From: a bacterium
Lineage (GTDB): Bacteria; Electryoneota; B3-LCP
Length of the DNA: 64,000 bases
NCBI GenBank assembly: GCA_026394195.1
Contig: JAPKYS010000015.1
Location: 26,700-90,699, forward strand
Reading direction: 5' to 3'
In this document: positions 25,901 to 34,947 of the stretch, piece by piece
Position numbering within the stretch: position 1 is the stretch's first letter
Layout of the letters: every line of letters starts with the position of its first letter
Made by a program: the position numbers and the translations under genes
Notes under the pieces: model-generated
Told to the model about the DNA's origin: nothing
The model's database searches: none
What the model saw: the letters and a program-made list of their open reading frames with translations, nothing else

Positions 25901-27599
25901 AATCATTCCTCTCCCCACTATCCCAGACCGGCGGCGCGGTAAAAGGAGTTCCTCCGGCTATCTGCATTTGGTAAGCTGCCTGCTGCTTGCCGAAGATGTC
26001 TCTGAATTTCCAGGTAATGCGGGGCTGATTACTGATCACGTGCATGGAATCTGCCTCGTCGGGCAGTGTCAGATTCGTGATGTAACTCTTGGGGGTTTCG
26101 ACTGGCCGGGAAATATCGTGACCTTCCACGGAGAAGAATAGGGTTTCACCGGGTTGCGCCTTGATGTTGGCGCCTTTCGCCATACTGACGGTCGCCACCT
26201 GACCAGCGACACGGAAAACTCCGGTTGAAGCGCCCGTTTCCCAGAGCAACGTAGTCACGCCCTGAGGGTTGCTCACGCTTGAGCGCAATTTAATGGGGAT
26301 AAAATCTGCATGATAAGGATTACGGTCTTCCGCGCCAGCCTGCAGATAGATAGGCGCTTCAGGACAGAGCGGCAAGGGCCAGTCTGTTGAAAAGGCAGCA
26401 TCACCATAAAGATCCAAACCGGAAATCTGCTGTGGAGCGTTAAGCAGGTTCAGCGGGGGCGCATCGAGTACGGGATCTAGTAAGACGGACTTCTGACCGG
26501 GGTCGTCGTAGCGGTCGTAAATGCGGGTTTCGAGGTCGCTGGCGCTGATGGGTCCGAAGTAATTCCCACGCAGGTCCAGATCCTTCTCCAACGCTTCGAC
26601 ATAAACGTCATAACCATCTCCGGAAAAGAAGCAATTCTCCTGGAAGATGGTCTCAATTTTGGCGGTCAGGAAGATGCTGTTGGCTTTGTAACCCGCCTGG
26701 TTGGATAAAAATACATTACTGCGGACTCGCGATATCGCTTGAGTGACGGTATTGGAACAATACATCCCACCGCCTTGTGATTTGGCTGTATTGTTCTCAA
26801 TGACGTTGCTGATGATCTGCGGAGAACTGAAGGAGAAGTAAATGCCTCCACCGTGATTACCGGCGCGGTTTGCCTGGAAGGTTGAATTTTGAATTACGGC
26901 ATTTGAGTAGAAGAAGCAACTGACACCGCCGCCGCTGCCATCAGCTTCATTTTCCAGGAACAGGCAGCCTGAAATATAGGGCGAGGCAAATTCGTGGCAG
27001 AATAAGCCTCCGCCTTCAGCGCTGCGGTTGTATCGGACGGTCAGATTCTTCACATACGGTGAGGATTTTCGGCAGTGAATCGCGCCGCCGAGGAATTCTC
27101 TGGAGGTTTTCCGGGATGGTTTACCGCCGTATTCTACGATGCAATACTCAAGCCGCGATCCCTTGATATAGTTACCCTGCTCATCATAGGAAAGCGTGGT
27201 ATCGGCGGTGACAAAGCGCAAATTACCCCACTGCCCCGGTGCGGGTTGTGAATTAGCGCTGGTGAAGATGATAGGGTTCTCGGCCGTGCCAATGGCGATA
27301 ATATCGCCCTGAATGATCAGGCTGACACCTTCGCCCAGAAGCACCTTGACACCGACTTCTATGGTGAGATTGCTACCTGCCGGGACTACGAAATCGTCCT
27401 TTAAGGTAACTGGACTCTGTGCTGAGGTCCAGGTGGTTTTTGACGCAGGCGGCTGTGCCGACGTAGTCCATCCCGACAGCGTTGAGCCAAGAATCAGGAT
27501 GACCGCGACAGTCAGTGTCGTTATCCGATGCGGACGGAAGTTCATTTTACCGGTATTATGTTGGTGCATGGGAGCCGGTTTACAAGTCCTCAGCGACAT
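22902..27599 (-). CDS. Giant exported protein: beta-helix plus repeated Ig/FN3-like modules
   Basis: A 1565-residue protein with an N-terminal signal peptide beginning around M-N-F-R-P-H-R. A region at about 60-340 is a right-handed parallel beta-helix (repeats such as G-G-G-I-Y-F-S-F-S-S-P-Q-I-I-S-N and G-G-G-M-Y-C-S-N). From about residue 600 to the end come nine or more modules of roughly 95-105 residues. Each opens with an N-x-P-P-x-P-like motif and contains a D-P-D/N-P-x-D acidic turn and a Y-x-L-Q core strand, like fibronectin-III or Ig-like folds. No C-terminal sorting domain is seen, unlike its neighbours. Starts at 27599, 27569 and 27545 are possible. It is likely a surface or matrix protein; its partner is unknown. 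Confidence 0.8.
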   Translation of the reverse strand: MSLRTCKPAPMHQHNTGKMNFRPHRITTLTVAVILILGSTLSGWTTSAQPPASKTTWTSAQSPVTLKDDFVVPAGSNLTIEVGVKVLLGEGVSLIIQGDIIAIGTAENPIIFTSANSQPAPGQWGNLRFVTADTTLSYDEQGNYIKGSRLEYCIVEYGGKPSRKTSREFLGGAIHCRKSSPYVKNLTVRYNRSAEGGGLFCHEFASPYISGCLFLENEADGSGGGVSCFFYSNAVIQNSTFQANRAGNHGGGIYFSFSSPQIISNVIENNTAKSQGGGMYCSNTVTQAISRVRSNVFLSNQAGYKANSIFLTAKIETIFQENCFFSGDGYDVYVEALEKDLDLRGNYFGPISASDLETRIYDRYDDPGQKSVLLDPVLDAPPLNLLNAPQQISGLDLYGDAAFSTDWPLPLCPEAPIYLQAGAEDRNPYHADFIPIKLRSSVSNPQGVTTLLWETGASTGVFRVAGQVATVSMAKGANIKAQPGETLFFSVEGHDISRPVETPKSYITNLTLPDEADSMHVISNQPRITWKFRDIFGKQQAAYQMQIAGGTPFTAPPVWDSGERNDSQTSAEPDGLGLVDGTTYSLRLKINNGAQWSDWADLTFRLNSMPTIPEIVSPKEGLIVAKAKPELILKASTDAENDPIYYELQLCQDEAGNRVLAIEKEGNTATAQLRWIAQVDLQDDAEYFWRVRARDAFETGSWTKMEHFWVNLVEESPLPFALQRPESGSQIYQLKPVFSWDATTDPDPLSKVRYRLLFSKDAQFSKINTLSTETDLTFQEAPQPLANETIYYWKVEAIDNTGRITTSNKTGNIFINTTPSVPVVLAPSAGAELGPDSSFAWKKSVDPNPDDVVSYHLQIAEREFNTPLIDEVVSPDNVAVKDLQNTNRLVDNREYRFRVRAEDNQGITSKWAEVTSAFFFNKVNDPPSAVTGTITPDGIMVNAPAPIISWGTASDPDRSDPPSSISYLIQFAQDSAFSVGARQVQVVAGATRVAVPGLDDNMRWFYHIRAKDRKGAVSVWSATRNFILNTKNEPPLPFSLLEPAQSLVTYKLTGIKFTWEEAKDPDFGDKIQYRFHLVKAGSESQGEPRKIAGTSWTLDYQLANDTDYEWWVEAEDLAGLRTPSNEKFRFHVNTTPSVPVARQIPEGILTNEGVFHWEASGDPDPADKLTYELRIVSTDNPNAALELKGITADKVSAGIFVKNWKNLTTLKDNQTYNFQVRALDPHGVYSSWSQSVGFSLDLVNEAPLAPNIQIPQNDAVIRSTLVMVEWSPGKDPDPSDRQESLKYRLQYVSGTDFKSAEMKELFIAAGFPTQTQPQVSDNRLWSVRVRAEDSRGGLSAWSAPVKFVVNNVEEPPQAPKISTPQSGANFLSNQPIELRWLAVTDPDYGAKVSYQVWWWPKSDNKSGATGQDVGSNLSYTLKDLPGNQDYQWQVIAKDETGLTCEGEIGSFHVDIPNRPPLPFRLLLPENGKFDVPPQPELSWEAAIDEDAGDQITYTVYLTRDVTFKQGVKTYSDLKTTKLVIDEALVAGAIYYWKVKAQDSKGLAIWGSKSSVTPFRFIVKQP

Positions 27600-27694
27600 T
27601 TCTTCCCCCAGAGAGGTATAGGCCTTCTATAACAGGAGGATAATTAGTATTTACGTGATATACGGCAGGAAGCCAATGGTACTATATCGACTTA

Positions 27695-27723
27695 ATTATA
27701 GTAAAGATGAGAAGTTATAGCAA
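27695..27723 (-). promoter_or_regulatory. Promoter TTGCTA-N17-TATAAT of the 1565-aa protein gene
   Basis: A perfect -10 TATAAT (27695-27700) and -35 TTGCTA (27718-27723) with a 17-bp spacer lie about 95 bp before the first possible start. Confidence 0.6.
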
Positions 27724-27827
27724 GTGTTTTCAAAAGGGATTTAACCCCTTGGCTTCGTGGTTTAAGTGAGGCGCCGCAGGTGATACGGCAGAGGATCGAT
27801 TTGACGGCGATGTGTAAGCAGGTATAG

Positions 27828-27855
27828 AAAAGGGCTGACCGGAGCCAGCCCTTTT
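27828..27855 (-). terminator. Terminator of the 1397-aa surface protein gene
   Basis: A perfect 10-bp stem (27828-27837 with 27846-27855) whose 3' arm ends in TTTT on the - strand, 20 bp after the stop. Confidence 0.8.
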
Positions 27856-27874
27856 ATTCCAGATGATCGATGGC

Positions 27875-30800
27875 CTACTTAAGCAGCAGCATTTTGATGA
27901 TACGGTTGTTGCTGGCCGCTTGCAGACGGCAGAAATAGATTCCCGACGGCATGGCGAATCCTGCAGCATTCGCGCCATCCCAGGAAAGGCTGTACACGTC
28001 TGCGTCCATTTTCTGATGATCGAGCACACGACGGACTTCCCGCCCCATGGCGTCGTAGATCACAACGGTGACTTCCGAGCTTTCCGGAAGCTTCAGGTTG
28101 AAGTGGGTCGTCGGATTGAAGGGGTTGGGATAGTTCTGTTCCAACACATAGTCCGTCGGCAAGGCTAGCGCGGCAGCTTGCGCGGTTGATGAGCTCTGTT
28201 CAGTTCTGCCGTTCACGTCCACACTCTCCAACAGATAGTAGTAGACGCAATCCGGCATCAGTTCACTGCGATCTGTGAAGGTGTAGTCAAATCCGAGTTC
28301 GCTGGTACCTTGACAAGCCAATTCCGGGTTGGTTTCATAGGAAGTGACTACGACCGGATTTTCAAAGTCCGGCGACGTATCCCGGTAGAGGCGGAATCCC
28401 AGCGCATCCACTTCGGATTCAGTGGACCAGTCGACGGTAATTTTACCGTAACCGCCGCGAGCTGTGAAGGTGCTAAGTGTCACGGGCAGCGAAAAGTCGG
28501 AAGATGTCGTGAAACATCCGGAACCGATCAGCGACCAGTAGCCCTGCGGGTCCTGGGTCTTGATCGCGTAGAAGTAATTTCCAGCCGGGAAGGGAGCCAT
28601 GTAGATGTGCCAGCTCGAAGCCTGATTAAACGAAACAGGCTTGTTAATGATTCCGACGCTGGTCGCCGCATTCCAGAGAGCTTCAGTGGAACATTTCACC
28701 GCTGAGAAGCGGATGTCAAAGTCACCGACGTTACCGGACCCAGAGTTGCTGCCGTCATCGAAGCTGGAGTTGGGATTCCAGTAAGCGAATACGTAGAAAT
28801 TGTCGTTGTTATCTTGGACGATATTGAAGCCCTGCACAATTGCTGGACGGGTGGCATCCACTCGGACAAGGCCGGTGGAATCTGTAAGAGCATTGAAGGT
28901 AGCTATGATGTAACCGGTCACTGTGGCGGTGGTATCGGCAGTCCATTGACGAGCATTAGCAGCGGGCGTGCTGAAACCGGAACCGCCGGTTGTGGGCAGA
29001 TTGGCAGTTATCGCCCAGGTGGCGTTGACGTCGGATATATAGATATTATCGCCATTGTAGCCGCCTGCCCAAAGCGTATCGGAAACATTGTAATTGTTAC
29101 CGTTTGCAGAGCCTGCAACTTCGATGGTCGTTACTTCAGCACCACCGCCACCCTCGGCATTGCGGATTTTAATCGATGTAATCGATTCATCAACCGTCAC
29201 GACAATGGGGCTGATGGTGCGATCGGTGCCTGAGGGGGCATCTGCAGTCAAGGAACCGTTCGTCGTAGCAGCGGTTGGAGCGAAATCCCAGTAGGTTGAG
29301 TTACCCGAAGCTGCGGGTGTCAGATTCGATGAGGACCAGGTGACGGTTTGGTCGCCGCGAGTATTACCCCATTGGTCATAGCCAACGGAATAGTAAGTGC
29401 GGGTATCGGAGGTCGAAATCGAACTGCCGGGGTTGTATTCACTTCCTGTACCCCCTGCGGTATCTTCAATACGCACGTAGTTCAAAGAACCGTAGTTCAC
29501 ATCGAACAGGTCGCTGTTGGGCGTGTACAACCCGGTTAAGGTGCCTCCCGTCGCCTGCGCACGGATTTGGAACCCGTCGGTCGTGGCAGTGTAAATGATC
29601 GTCTGCTGGCTGACGTTGGACGATAGCAGGGTTAGAGTCCCCTTGCTCCAAGTGGTATTGGACCCGTAGCTGGGTGGGGTATTGCCGCCTGGTAAGCTAG
29701 TGCCGCCCTGGCCTTTGCCCGCGGGAGAATTGGTTGGCGCATTCACAGAACCACCCAGCACCGTGATAGTAGACCCGGTGTAGGTGGTGTCGCGGTTGTC
29801 GTAAGCATCCAACGCAGTGACGTAGAAAGTCGGGAGAGCCACGTTGACGGTGCGTGTGCTGTTGACCGGAGTGGTGGTGACAATTCCGGAAGAGTTGGTC
29901 CAATCGAGGTGGTCGGCGTTGGCAAAGCGGATGAACATTCCACTCGATGCGTCTCCCGTCAACGGATCATCGGAAGCGCCGATGTTATCTCTGACGTAAG
30001 TTTTAGTGAAGTTGTAGAGGGTGACCATCAGCGAGGTCGAGGATTCGCCATCGGTAAAATTAACCGATAAACCGGAAACGGGGAAAGCAGTGCCGTTGAT
30101 AACCGGATTGGTGCCATTCGGCGATGAATCTGACGTGGTGGTGAAATCGATCGTTCTGGTGCCGTTTTCACTCAGGATGATGTTGTTCCCGGCATCAACG
30201 ACAATGGTGGTAATGGGGAAAGCAGTGCCTGCTCTGGCCCAGCCAACGTTACCGCCGTAGCTGCTGAAATCGGCAGTGCCTATGATACCGACACCGTTCG
30301 AGAATGACTGCCCGGGCAATTTGATCAGCAATTTGCTGGCGGATCCGGCAGTTACGACGTAATCCGTGAAGTCATCCTGTAGAACCGCATTGCTGACGGT
30401 GATTTGACGGGTGCCGATTATTGAGGAGATATAGTAGAAATTCATCGAGGAGACGTTGAGAAAATTGAGCGATCCAATTGGAGAACCGCCAGGAGTCGGT
30501 CTAAACGTCCCACTGGTTGAGCTTGCCAGACCTACGGTCTGAGTCACATTTTCCAGATTTCCATAGCAGTCGGTTACTGAGACCGTCCAGACATGCGATT
30601 CGACATTGACAGGCGTGCTGGCAGGTATGGTGCTGAGATCGAGGAATTGCGCAGCCTGACAGTTACCGGAATTGGCAGATCCCGTGCTGTTTTCGCTGAC
30701 GTCCTGCGCCAGGGCTCGGAAGTAGGACCAGCGTGTGCCAAATGTATAAGTTCCCGAGTAGGTCGGTCCGACACTGGAATCCAGATCCGTCCAACTGGTG

Positions 30801-32068
30801 AGGTTATTCGATCCTTGAAATTTTATACGCCAGAAGGAGACATCGCTGCCCGCTCCGGCAGTTGCTGACCAATTCACCGCAGATCCAGCCATCAAAGTAG
30901 TGCTGTCAGGAGCAGTCAGAGTTGGAATCGCAGGAGCAATACCGTCAGTTGCTACGACTGAACCGGTGGAGCAATCGTTGCCGGCAGCATCTTCGAACTC
31001 ATCCGTGCCTGTGGTAAAGTCAACCGATGGCGTAGCTCCATAGTCGCCGAGATTGGCGACGGTCAAGGTACAAACGCTCGTGTTGGCGCTTCCGAGTGGT
31101 GTCAAGGCTGAAACCGCCTTGGCGCCATTAAAAGTCACAGTCCAGTTGTCGATGGCATCGGCATTCAATGCCGGTGTGGTCACGTTCTCTGAGAATGTGA
31201 TCTTAATTTGTGTCAGCGAGATCGCCACGGCGGATTGAACGGTGGGGGCGGTCACGTCAGCCGTGGAAAGCCAATCAGCGCCTTGAGACGCACCTATCGT
31301 GGTGGCAGAAGCAAAATTGATGTATCCCGTATCCCAAACCAGGATGGTCATACGGATGGATTTGTAGGTCGAGTTTAACCCGGCAACAATTGCCGAGGAA
31401 CCAGCTGTCAGATTATTGCCACCATCGAAGCCAACGTCGTTGGTGATATTGCCGTAGGGAGTGGAGGTTCCCGTAGCGTCTGTGGTGGTATAACGCTCGA
31501 GGTTTACCTGGATAATGTCGCCTGTCCAGCCACCTGACCCATTGGAGGTCAACGGCGCATCGTCGCTGTTGGCGACGGGGTCTTCACCCGATCCGCCGTG
31601 ATTAAAGGAAGTATCATCGAATTTCAGCGTACCCGTGGTAGCGTCCGATTCCCAGCGATGGTAGATGCCGGGGTCTTGAACGAGCTGGAATTCCGTTGCG
31701 ACCAGGCGCCCCTCGTAGATCAGAGTTAATTCGATATACCCACGAATACCGGGCGGCAGTTGCAAGGGGACTTCGATTTGGAATTCACCGAGATCATTGG
31801 CCATGGCTTCCTGAGAAATTGGAAACGCATGGTAGTAGAACGGTTCTTCGTTCTGAACCTGGGCGACAATCCCAAAACCCGTCAGTCTTTCCTGAGCTTT
31901 GAAGCCATATCCCTGCAGGAGAACAACGTCATTGGCGCGAATGGGCATCTGCGAACGCAATTCCATCCGTGGACCATTCAAGTCGGTTGCATAAGTCCCC
32001 GAAGGAATGAAGAATAGGATTGCCAGTCCGATTAGGACAAACCAGCCCACCCCAAATCCTCTCCTCAT
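27875..32068 (-). CDS. Secreted multi-domain protein with C-terminal sorting (FlgD-like/T9SS-type) domain
   Basis: A 1397-residue exported protein. A signal peptide covers about 1-27 (ends S-G-T-Y-A). Several Ser/Thr/Gly-rich Ig-like modules follow, one with the cadherin/Big-type pattern I-T-F-S-E-N-V near residue 290 and a triple-hydrophobic A-P-x-I-P-T-L-T-A-P-D linker near 385. At about 1310-1397 is the C-terminal domain with N-Y-P-N-P-F-N-P-T-T, V-x-V-V-I-Y-D-A-M-G-R-E-V, P-S-G-I-Y-F-C-R-L and the tail K-M-L-L-L-K. Such tails direct secretion by type IX systems in the FCB group; no T9SS machinery gene is in the window. The ATG follows AAGGAGGA. Confidence 0.82.
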   Translation of the reverse strand: MRRGFGVGWFVLIGLAILFFIPSGTYATDLNGPRMELRSQMPIRANDVVLLQGYGFKAQERLTGFGIVAQVQNEEPFYYHAFPISQEAMANDLGEFQIEVPLQLPPGIRGYIELTLIYEGRLVATEFQLVQDPGIYHRWESDATTGTLKFDDTSFNHGGSGEDPVANSDDAPLTSNGSGGWTGDIIQVNLERYTTTDATGTSTPYGNITNDVGFDGGNNLTAGSSAIVAGLNSTYKSIRMTILVWDTGYINFASATTIGASQGADWLSTADVTAPTVQSAVAISLTQIKITFSENVTTPALNADAIDNWTVTFNGAKAVSALTPLGSANTSVCTLTVANLGDYGATPSVDFTTGTDEFEDAAGNDCSTGSVVATDGIAPAIPTLTAPDSTTLMAGSAVNWSATAGAGSDVSFWRIKFQGSNNLTSWTDLDSSVGPTYSGTYTFGTRWSYFRALAQDVSENSTGSANSGNCQAAQFLDLSTIPASTPVNVESHVWTVSVTDCYGNLENVTQTVGLASSTSGTFRPTPGGSPIGSLNFLNVSSMNFYYISSIIGTRQITVSNAVLQDDFTDYVVTAGSASKLLIKLPGQSFSNGVGIIGTADFSSYGGNVGWARAGTAFPITTIVVDAGNNIILSENGTRTIDFTTTSDSSPNGTNPVINGTAFPVSGLSVNFTDGESSTSLMVTLYNFTKTYVRDNIGASDDPLTGDASSGMFIRFANADHLDWTNSSGIVTTTPVNSTRTVNVALPTFYVTALDAYDNRDTTYTGSTITVLGGSVNAPTNSPAGKGQGGTSLPGGNTPPSYGSNTTWSKGTLTLLSSNVSQQTIIYTATTDGFQIRAQATGGTLTGLYTPNSDLFDVNYGSLNYVRIEDTAGGTGSEYNPGSSISTSDTRTYYSVGYDQWGNTRGDQTVTWSSSNLTPAASGNSTYWDFAPTAATTNGSLTADAPSGTDRTISPIVVTVDESITSIKIRNAEGGGGAEVTTIEVAGSANGNNYNVSDTLWAGGYNGDNIYISDVNATWAITANLPTTGGSGFSTPAANARQWTADTTATVTGYIIATFNALTDSTGLVRVDATRPAIVQGFNIVQDNNDNFYVFAYWNPNSSFDDGSNSGSGNVGDFDIRFSAVKCSTEALWNAATSVGIINKPVSFNQASSWHIYMAPFPAGNYFYAIKTQDPQGYWSLIGSGCFTTSSDFSLPVTLSTFTARGGYGKITVDWSTESEVDALGFRLYRDTSPDFENPVVVTSYETNPELACQGTSELGFDYTFTDRSELMPDCVYYYLLESVDVNGRTEQSSSTAQAAALALPTDYVLEQNYPNPFNPTTHFNLKLPESSEVTVVIYDAMGREVRRVLDHQKMDADVYSLSWDGANAAGFAMPSGIYFCRLQAASNNRIIKMLLLK

Positions 32069-32232
32069 TACATCCTCCTTTTAATCCATTATCCCTTAAC
32101 GTGATTAAGGGGCGCTCCCCATCGTAAATGATGAGAGCACAGTTATTTATGTTGACGTCCGGAAGAGGAGACAACTATCCACCGCTCCCGAAAAGCTTTG
32201 TGAGGGCAAAGAATGCCCCGCTTTAGTGAATC

Positions 32233-32262
32233 AAAGTAAACACATTCGAGCGGGGAAGTCAA
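32233..32262 (-). promoter_or_regulatory. Promoter TTGACT-N18-TACTTT of the 1397-aa gene
   Basis: The -35 TTGACT is at 32257-32262 and the -10 TACTTT at 32233-32238 with an 18-bp spacer. The -10 is a weak match. Confidence 0.45.
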
Positions 32263-32352
32263 GTTTTTTTTGGGAATTTGGGGGGGGTAGTATCGAGAAG
32301 CAGTTTCAAACGGCAGAATCCAGACTTTCTGTCCTTGAGGCGCGAATCAATA

Positions 32353-32381
32353 AGAGAGGGCTCATAATCAGCGCCCTCTCT
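32353..32381 (-). terminator. Terminator-like hairpin after the beta-helix gene
   Basis: A perfect 9-bp stem (32353-32361 with 32373-32381) with an 11-base loop, 22 bp after the stop. The following T tract is poor. Confidence 0.6.
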
Positions 32382-32403
32382 GTTTATCTTGAAAGCAAGC
32401 GTG

Positions 32404-33900
32404 TTATTTTACTAAGGCCATTTCGCCTGTCGCATGATGATTTCCTACCGTCAAGCGATAGACGTAAACTCCGGAAACCAAGGAGGTTGCGTCAAAGGTC
32501 ACCACCTGATCGCCGGCTTCTCTCCAGCCTTCCAGCGGAGTCGCGACCAACTGCCCAGTAACGTCGTAAACTGCCAGTTTCACCTGGCCCGCCTCGGGCA
32601 GAGTGAAGCAGAGCGAAGTGGTCGGGTTGAAAGGGTTGGGATAATTGCGCAGGTTCAACTGTAGTGTGGTCGGCTGCGCGGGTGATTCTTCCACGGGAAT
32701 CAGATCATCCGGGAAATCCAGACCATCGGAGGCGTATAGTGGATAAGTCCAGTGGTAACCTATATCCACCACTCCGGCATCCTGCACCAGGTCTGAACGG
32801 GTGCTGCCGGTTACCATGGTTGAAGCGGGGTCGCCGGCATTCATGCAGGGGCTGTTCTGGGATTGACCGGCCGCAGTTTGACTCAGGAAAAAGTACCCAG
32901 TCGGAGGAGTATTGACGAAAAGCGGATTCGAGCTGATATTGCCCGTACCCGCGAACCCACCTTCGACGTTGCAATAGCTCAGGGTTGCCGTCCCGTAAAC
33001 GTTTGGATTCGATCCGCCTGAGTTGGAGTAGAAGATGTTGTTTCTACCGCTGATTGAACTCCCGGAATAGGCGAGAACACCGGCTCCTTGTGATGTGGTT
33101 CCACCGGTAGCGGAGTTACGGATGATGGTGTTGTTGGTGAAGGTTGCCCCAGAACTGGTGATTACCAGGACACCACCACCGCGATAGACGACGGTGTTCT
33201 GGACAATCATGTTGTTAGTAAACGTGCAGTTGTTGGAACTTTCGCAGCGGATCCCGCCGCCCCCGCACGTGCCTCACGTGCTGGTCGCAGAATTTCGTGC
33301 GATGATGCAATTCCTCACGGATGAACCGCTGGCGGAGTACAACATAATCCCACCACCGTTCCCTGCCGTGCCATTCATGAAGATGCAGTCTGTGATGGTG
33401 ACTGCAGCGTTAGTGGCATAAATTCCCGCACCAGTTGTAGAGTAGTTGTTGTTAAATTTGCAATGGGAGATGGTGAGGGGCACCGATTCGATGTAAACGC
33501 CGCCGCCGTTCACGTCAGGCCAAGTCTGGTAGCGAGCACCCTGAATGTCGCAGTACGACAGCGTGCTGTTTGCAGATGATCCTGTCATGAAACGGATTCC
33601 ACCCCAATCGCAGGTCGTCGTCTGGCTTTGCCGCACAAAGTGGATCATATTGGTTTGCGTGCCGACCGCCTGCAACGTGCCATAAACCTTGATGCTGAAA
33701 TGTCCGGAAAACTGGATGGTGGTCCCAGCAGCGATGGTCAGGCTGTTGCCCGCATCGACGGTGCAGTTGCCCACTACCGTATATGTACCTGGTCCCAATG
33801 TCCCGGTTAGCGAACCTTGCAAAGTCGGCTGCGCCATAGAAACCCAAGGCACGGTCGCAACCAGCAACGCCACCAAGACGAAGACTTTCGCTCTTTTCAT
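32404..33900 (-). pseudogene. Secreted parallel beta-helix protein with C-terminal sorting domain, broken by in-frame TGA
   Basis: One reading frame of 499 codons is interrupted by a single TGA at 33274-33276 after residue 208. The first part has a signal peptide, a leader like other omp-type beta-helix proteins (A-G-N-S-L-T-I-A-A-G-T-T-I-Q-F) and beta-helix rungs. The frame continues without shift after the stop with G-G-G-G-I-R-C-E-S-S-N-N-C-T-F-T-N-N and more rungs. It ends in N-Y-P-N-P-F-N-P-T-T and the tail M-A-L-V-K. The TGA lies inside a perfect 7-bp palindromic hairpin (33269-33285 area), as if 9 bases had been inserted. This may be a real nonsense allele, a sequencing fault or a readthrough site. 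Confidence 0.72.
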
Positions 33901-33949
33901 GCATACTCCTCAAGTTAGTTGTTCGATCAAGCGGATCTGAATTTGATAT

Positions 33950-33978
33950 AATATAACATACAACCTGCCAAATTCCAA
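33950..33978 (-). promoter_or_regulatory. Promoter TTGGAA-N17-TATATT of the beta-helix gene
   Basis: The -35 TTGGAA is at 33973-33978 and the -10 TATATT at 33950-33955 with a 17-bp spacer, 49 bp before the start codon. Confidence 0.6.
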
Positions 33979-34087
33979 GTACTTTTTTTAATGTGATGAC
34001 GATTTTGGGGGATATTTGCGATAAAGAAGAACTAATTTGCTGACTGTAATCCAAATACGACGGATCACAGGCTCGGCCTGTTTTAAC

Positions 34088-34116
34088 TTGACAAGGACAG
34101 AGAATTGCCTTATCTT
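34088..34116 (+). promoter_or_regulatory. Promoter TTGACA-N17-TATCTT of pduL
   Basis: A perfect -35 TTGACA (34088-34093), 17-bp spacer and -10 TATCTT (34111-34116). It places the transcript start near 34123, just before the TTG chosen as start codon. Confidence 0.6.
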
Positions 34117-34150
34117 TACATTAAAAGAATCCATACTTGGACCCGCTTCC

Positions 34151-34927
34151 TTGAAGAAGCCAATTCCCATCGGGGTTTCGCCCCGGCACGTTCACCTGTC
34201 CCAGGATGATTTCCACCGATTGTTCGGTTCGGAAGCAACCCTGACGCGTACTCGCGACCTGACGCAGAAGGGACAATTCGCCTCAGAACAGATAGTGACT
34301 CTGGCGACCGCTGTAGGAAAAATAGACCATGTTCGGGTATTGGGTCCCTTCCGCAGCGCCACGCAGGTGGAGTTGGCGCTATCAGATGCGGTGAGGTTAG
34401 GGTTGAATCCGCCGGTAAGGGATTCCGGGGATCACGAAGGTTCTCCAGGAATCACTCTGATTGGCCCGGAAGGTCGGATCGAGATCCAACAGGGCGTCAT
34501 TCTCGCTCAGCGGCACGTACACATGACGCCTCATGATGCTCGAGAGTATGAAGTTGTGGACAAGGAGACCGTGTTCATGGCGGTATCGGTGCCGGCACAC
34601 TCAGGCAACAGGTCGGCTCAGCGCACCATCATCTTCGGCGACGCCCTGATTCGCGTGCATGAGAATCACCAGCTGGATTTTCACCTCGATACGGACGAAG
34701 CGAATGCTGCGGGGGTGATAACGGGCGACTTGGCAGTGTTGTTCAAGATAGGCAGCATCCCCATGCAGAACAATAGAAATTACTACCCCAAAAAGCATCT
34801 CTACAACGAATACGACGTGCGCAGGGCGATGCGGGAGGGTAGGATTATTATCATTGAAAAAGGAACGCTGCTCACTCCATCGGCTCGGGATCTGGGAAGG
34901 GGAAAAGAGGTGTTCGAGTATCGGTAG
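34151..34927 (+). CDS. pduL: Phosphate acyltransferase, PduL family, with C-terminal extension
   Basis: Transfers acetyl or propionyl groups between CoA and phosphate. The 258 residues hold two PduL half-domains: P-I-G-V-S-P-R-H-V-H-L-S and F-A-S-E-Q, then V-L-G-P-F-R and T-Q-V-E, then A-Q-R-H-V-H-M-T and H-L-D-T-D-E-A-N. The zinc-binding histidines are present. About 60 residues are added at the C-terminus with Y-D-V-R-R-A-x-R-E-G and L-T-P-S-A-R-D-L-G, a pattern like short segments on microcompartment-linked enzymes. No shell-protein genes are nearby and no encapsulation helix is obvious at the N-terminus. TTG 34151 is the only usual start between the promoter and the first motif; an open frame reaches back to 34037. 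Confidence 0.88.
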   Translation: MKKPIPIGVSPRHVHLSQDDFHRLFGSEATLTRTRDLTQKGQFASEQIVTLATAVGKIDHVRVLGPFRSATQVELALSDAVRLGLNPPVRDSGDHEGSPGITLIGPEGRIEIQQGVILAQRHVHMTPHDAREYEVVDKETVFMAVSVPAHSGNRSAQRTIIFGDALIRVHENHQLDFHLDTDEANAAGVITGDLAVLFKIGSIPMQNNRNYYPKKHLYNEYDVRRAMREGRIIIIEKGTLLTPSARDLGRGKEVFEYR

Positions 34928-34947
34928 TTCGTCAGGAGATACAAAGC

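Larger units (their letters stand above)
32069..32403. other. Gene-free stretch with 5' leader of the 1397-aa gene
   Basis: This 335-bp gap holds a promoter facing left, a leader of about 160 bases and the terminator of the upstream beta-helix gene. The leader contains a hairpin at 32093-32111 (7-bp stem, 5-base loop) and G-rich runs. I recognise no known riboswitch and see no gene. Confidence 0.5.

Noticed and set aside
32069..32232. c-di-GMP or other riboswitch in the leader of the 1397-aa gene
   Set aside because: Some G-rich and CAAAG-like pieces occur, but the conserved cores of the GEMM class and other known classes are not in the right order.
33274..33276. TGA in the beta-helix gene as a second selenocysteine codon
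   Set aside because: The position is not a conserved Cys site and lies in a repeat-rich surface protein. The TGA sits in an apparent 9-bp insertion.
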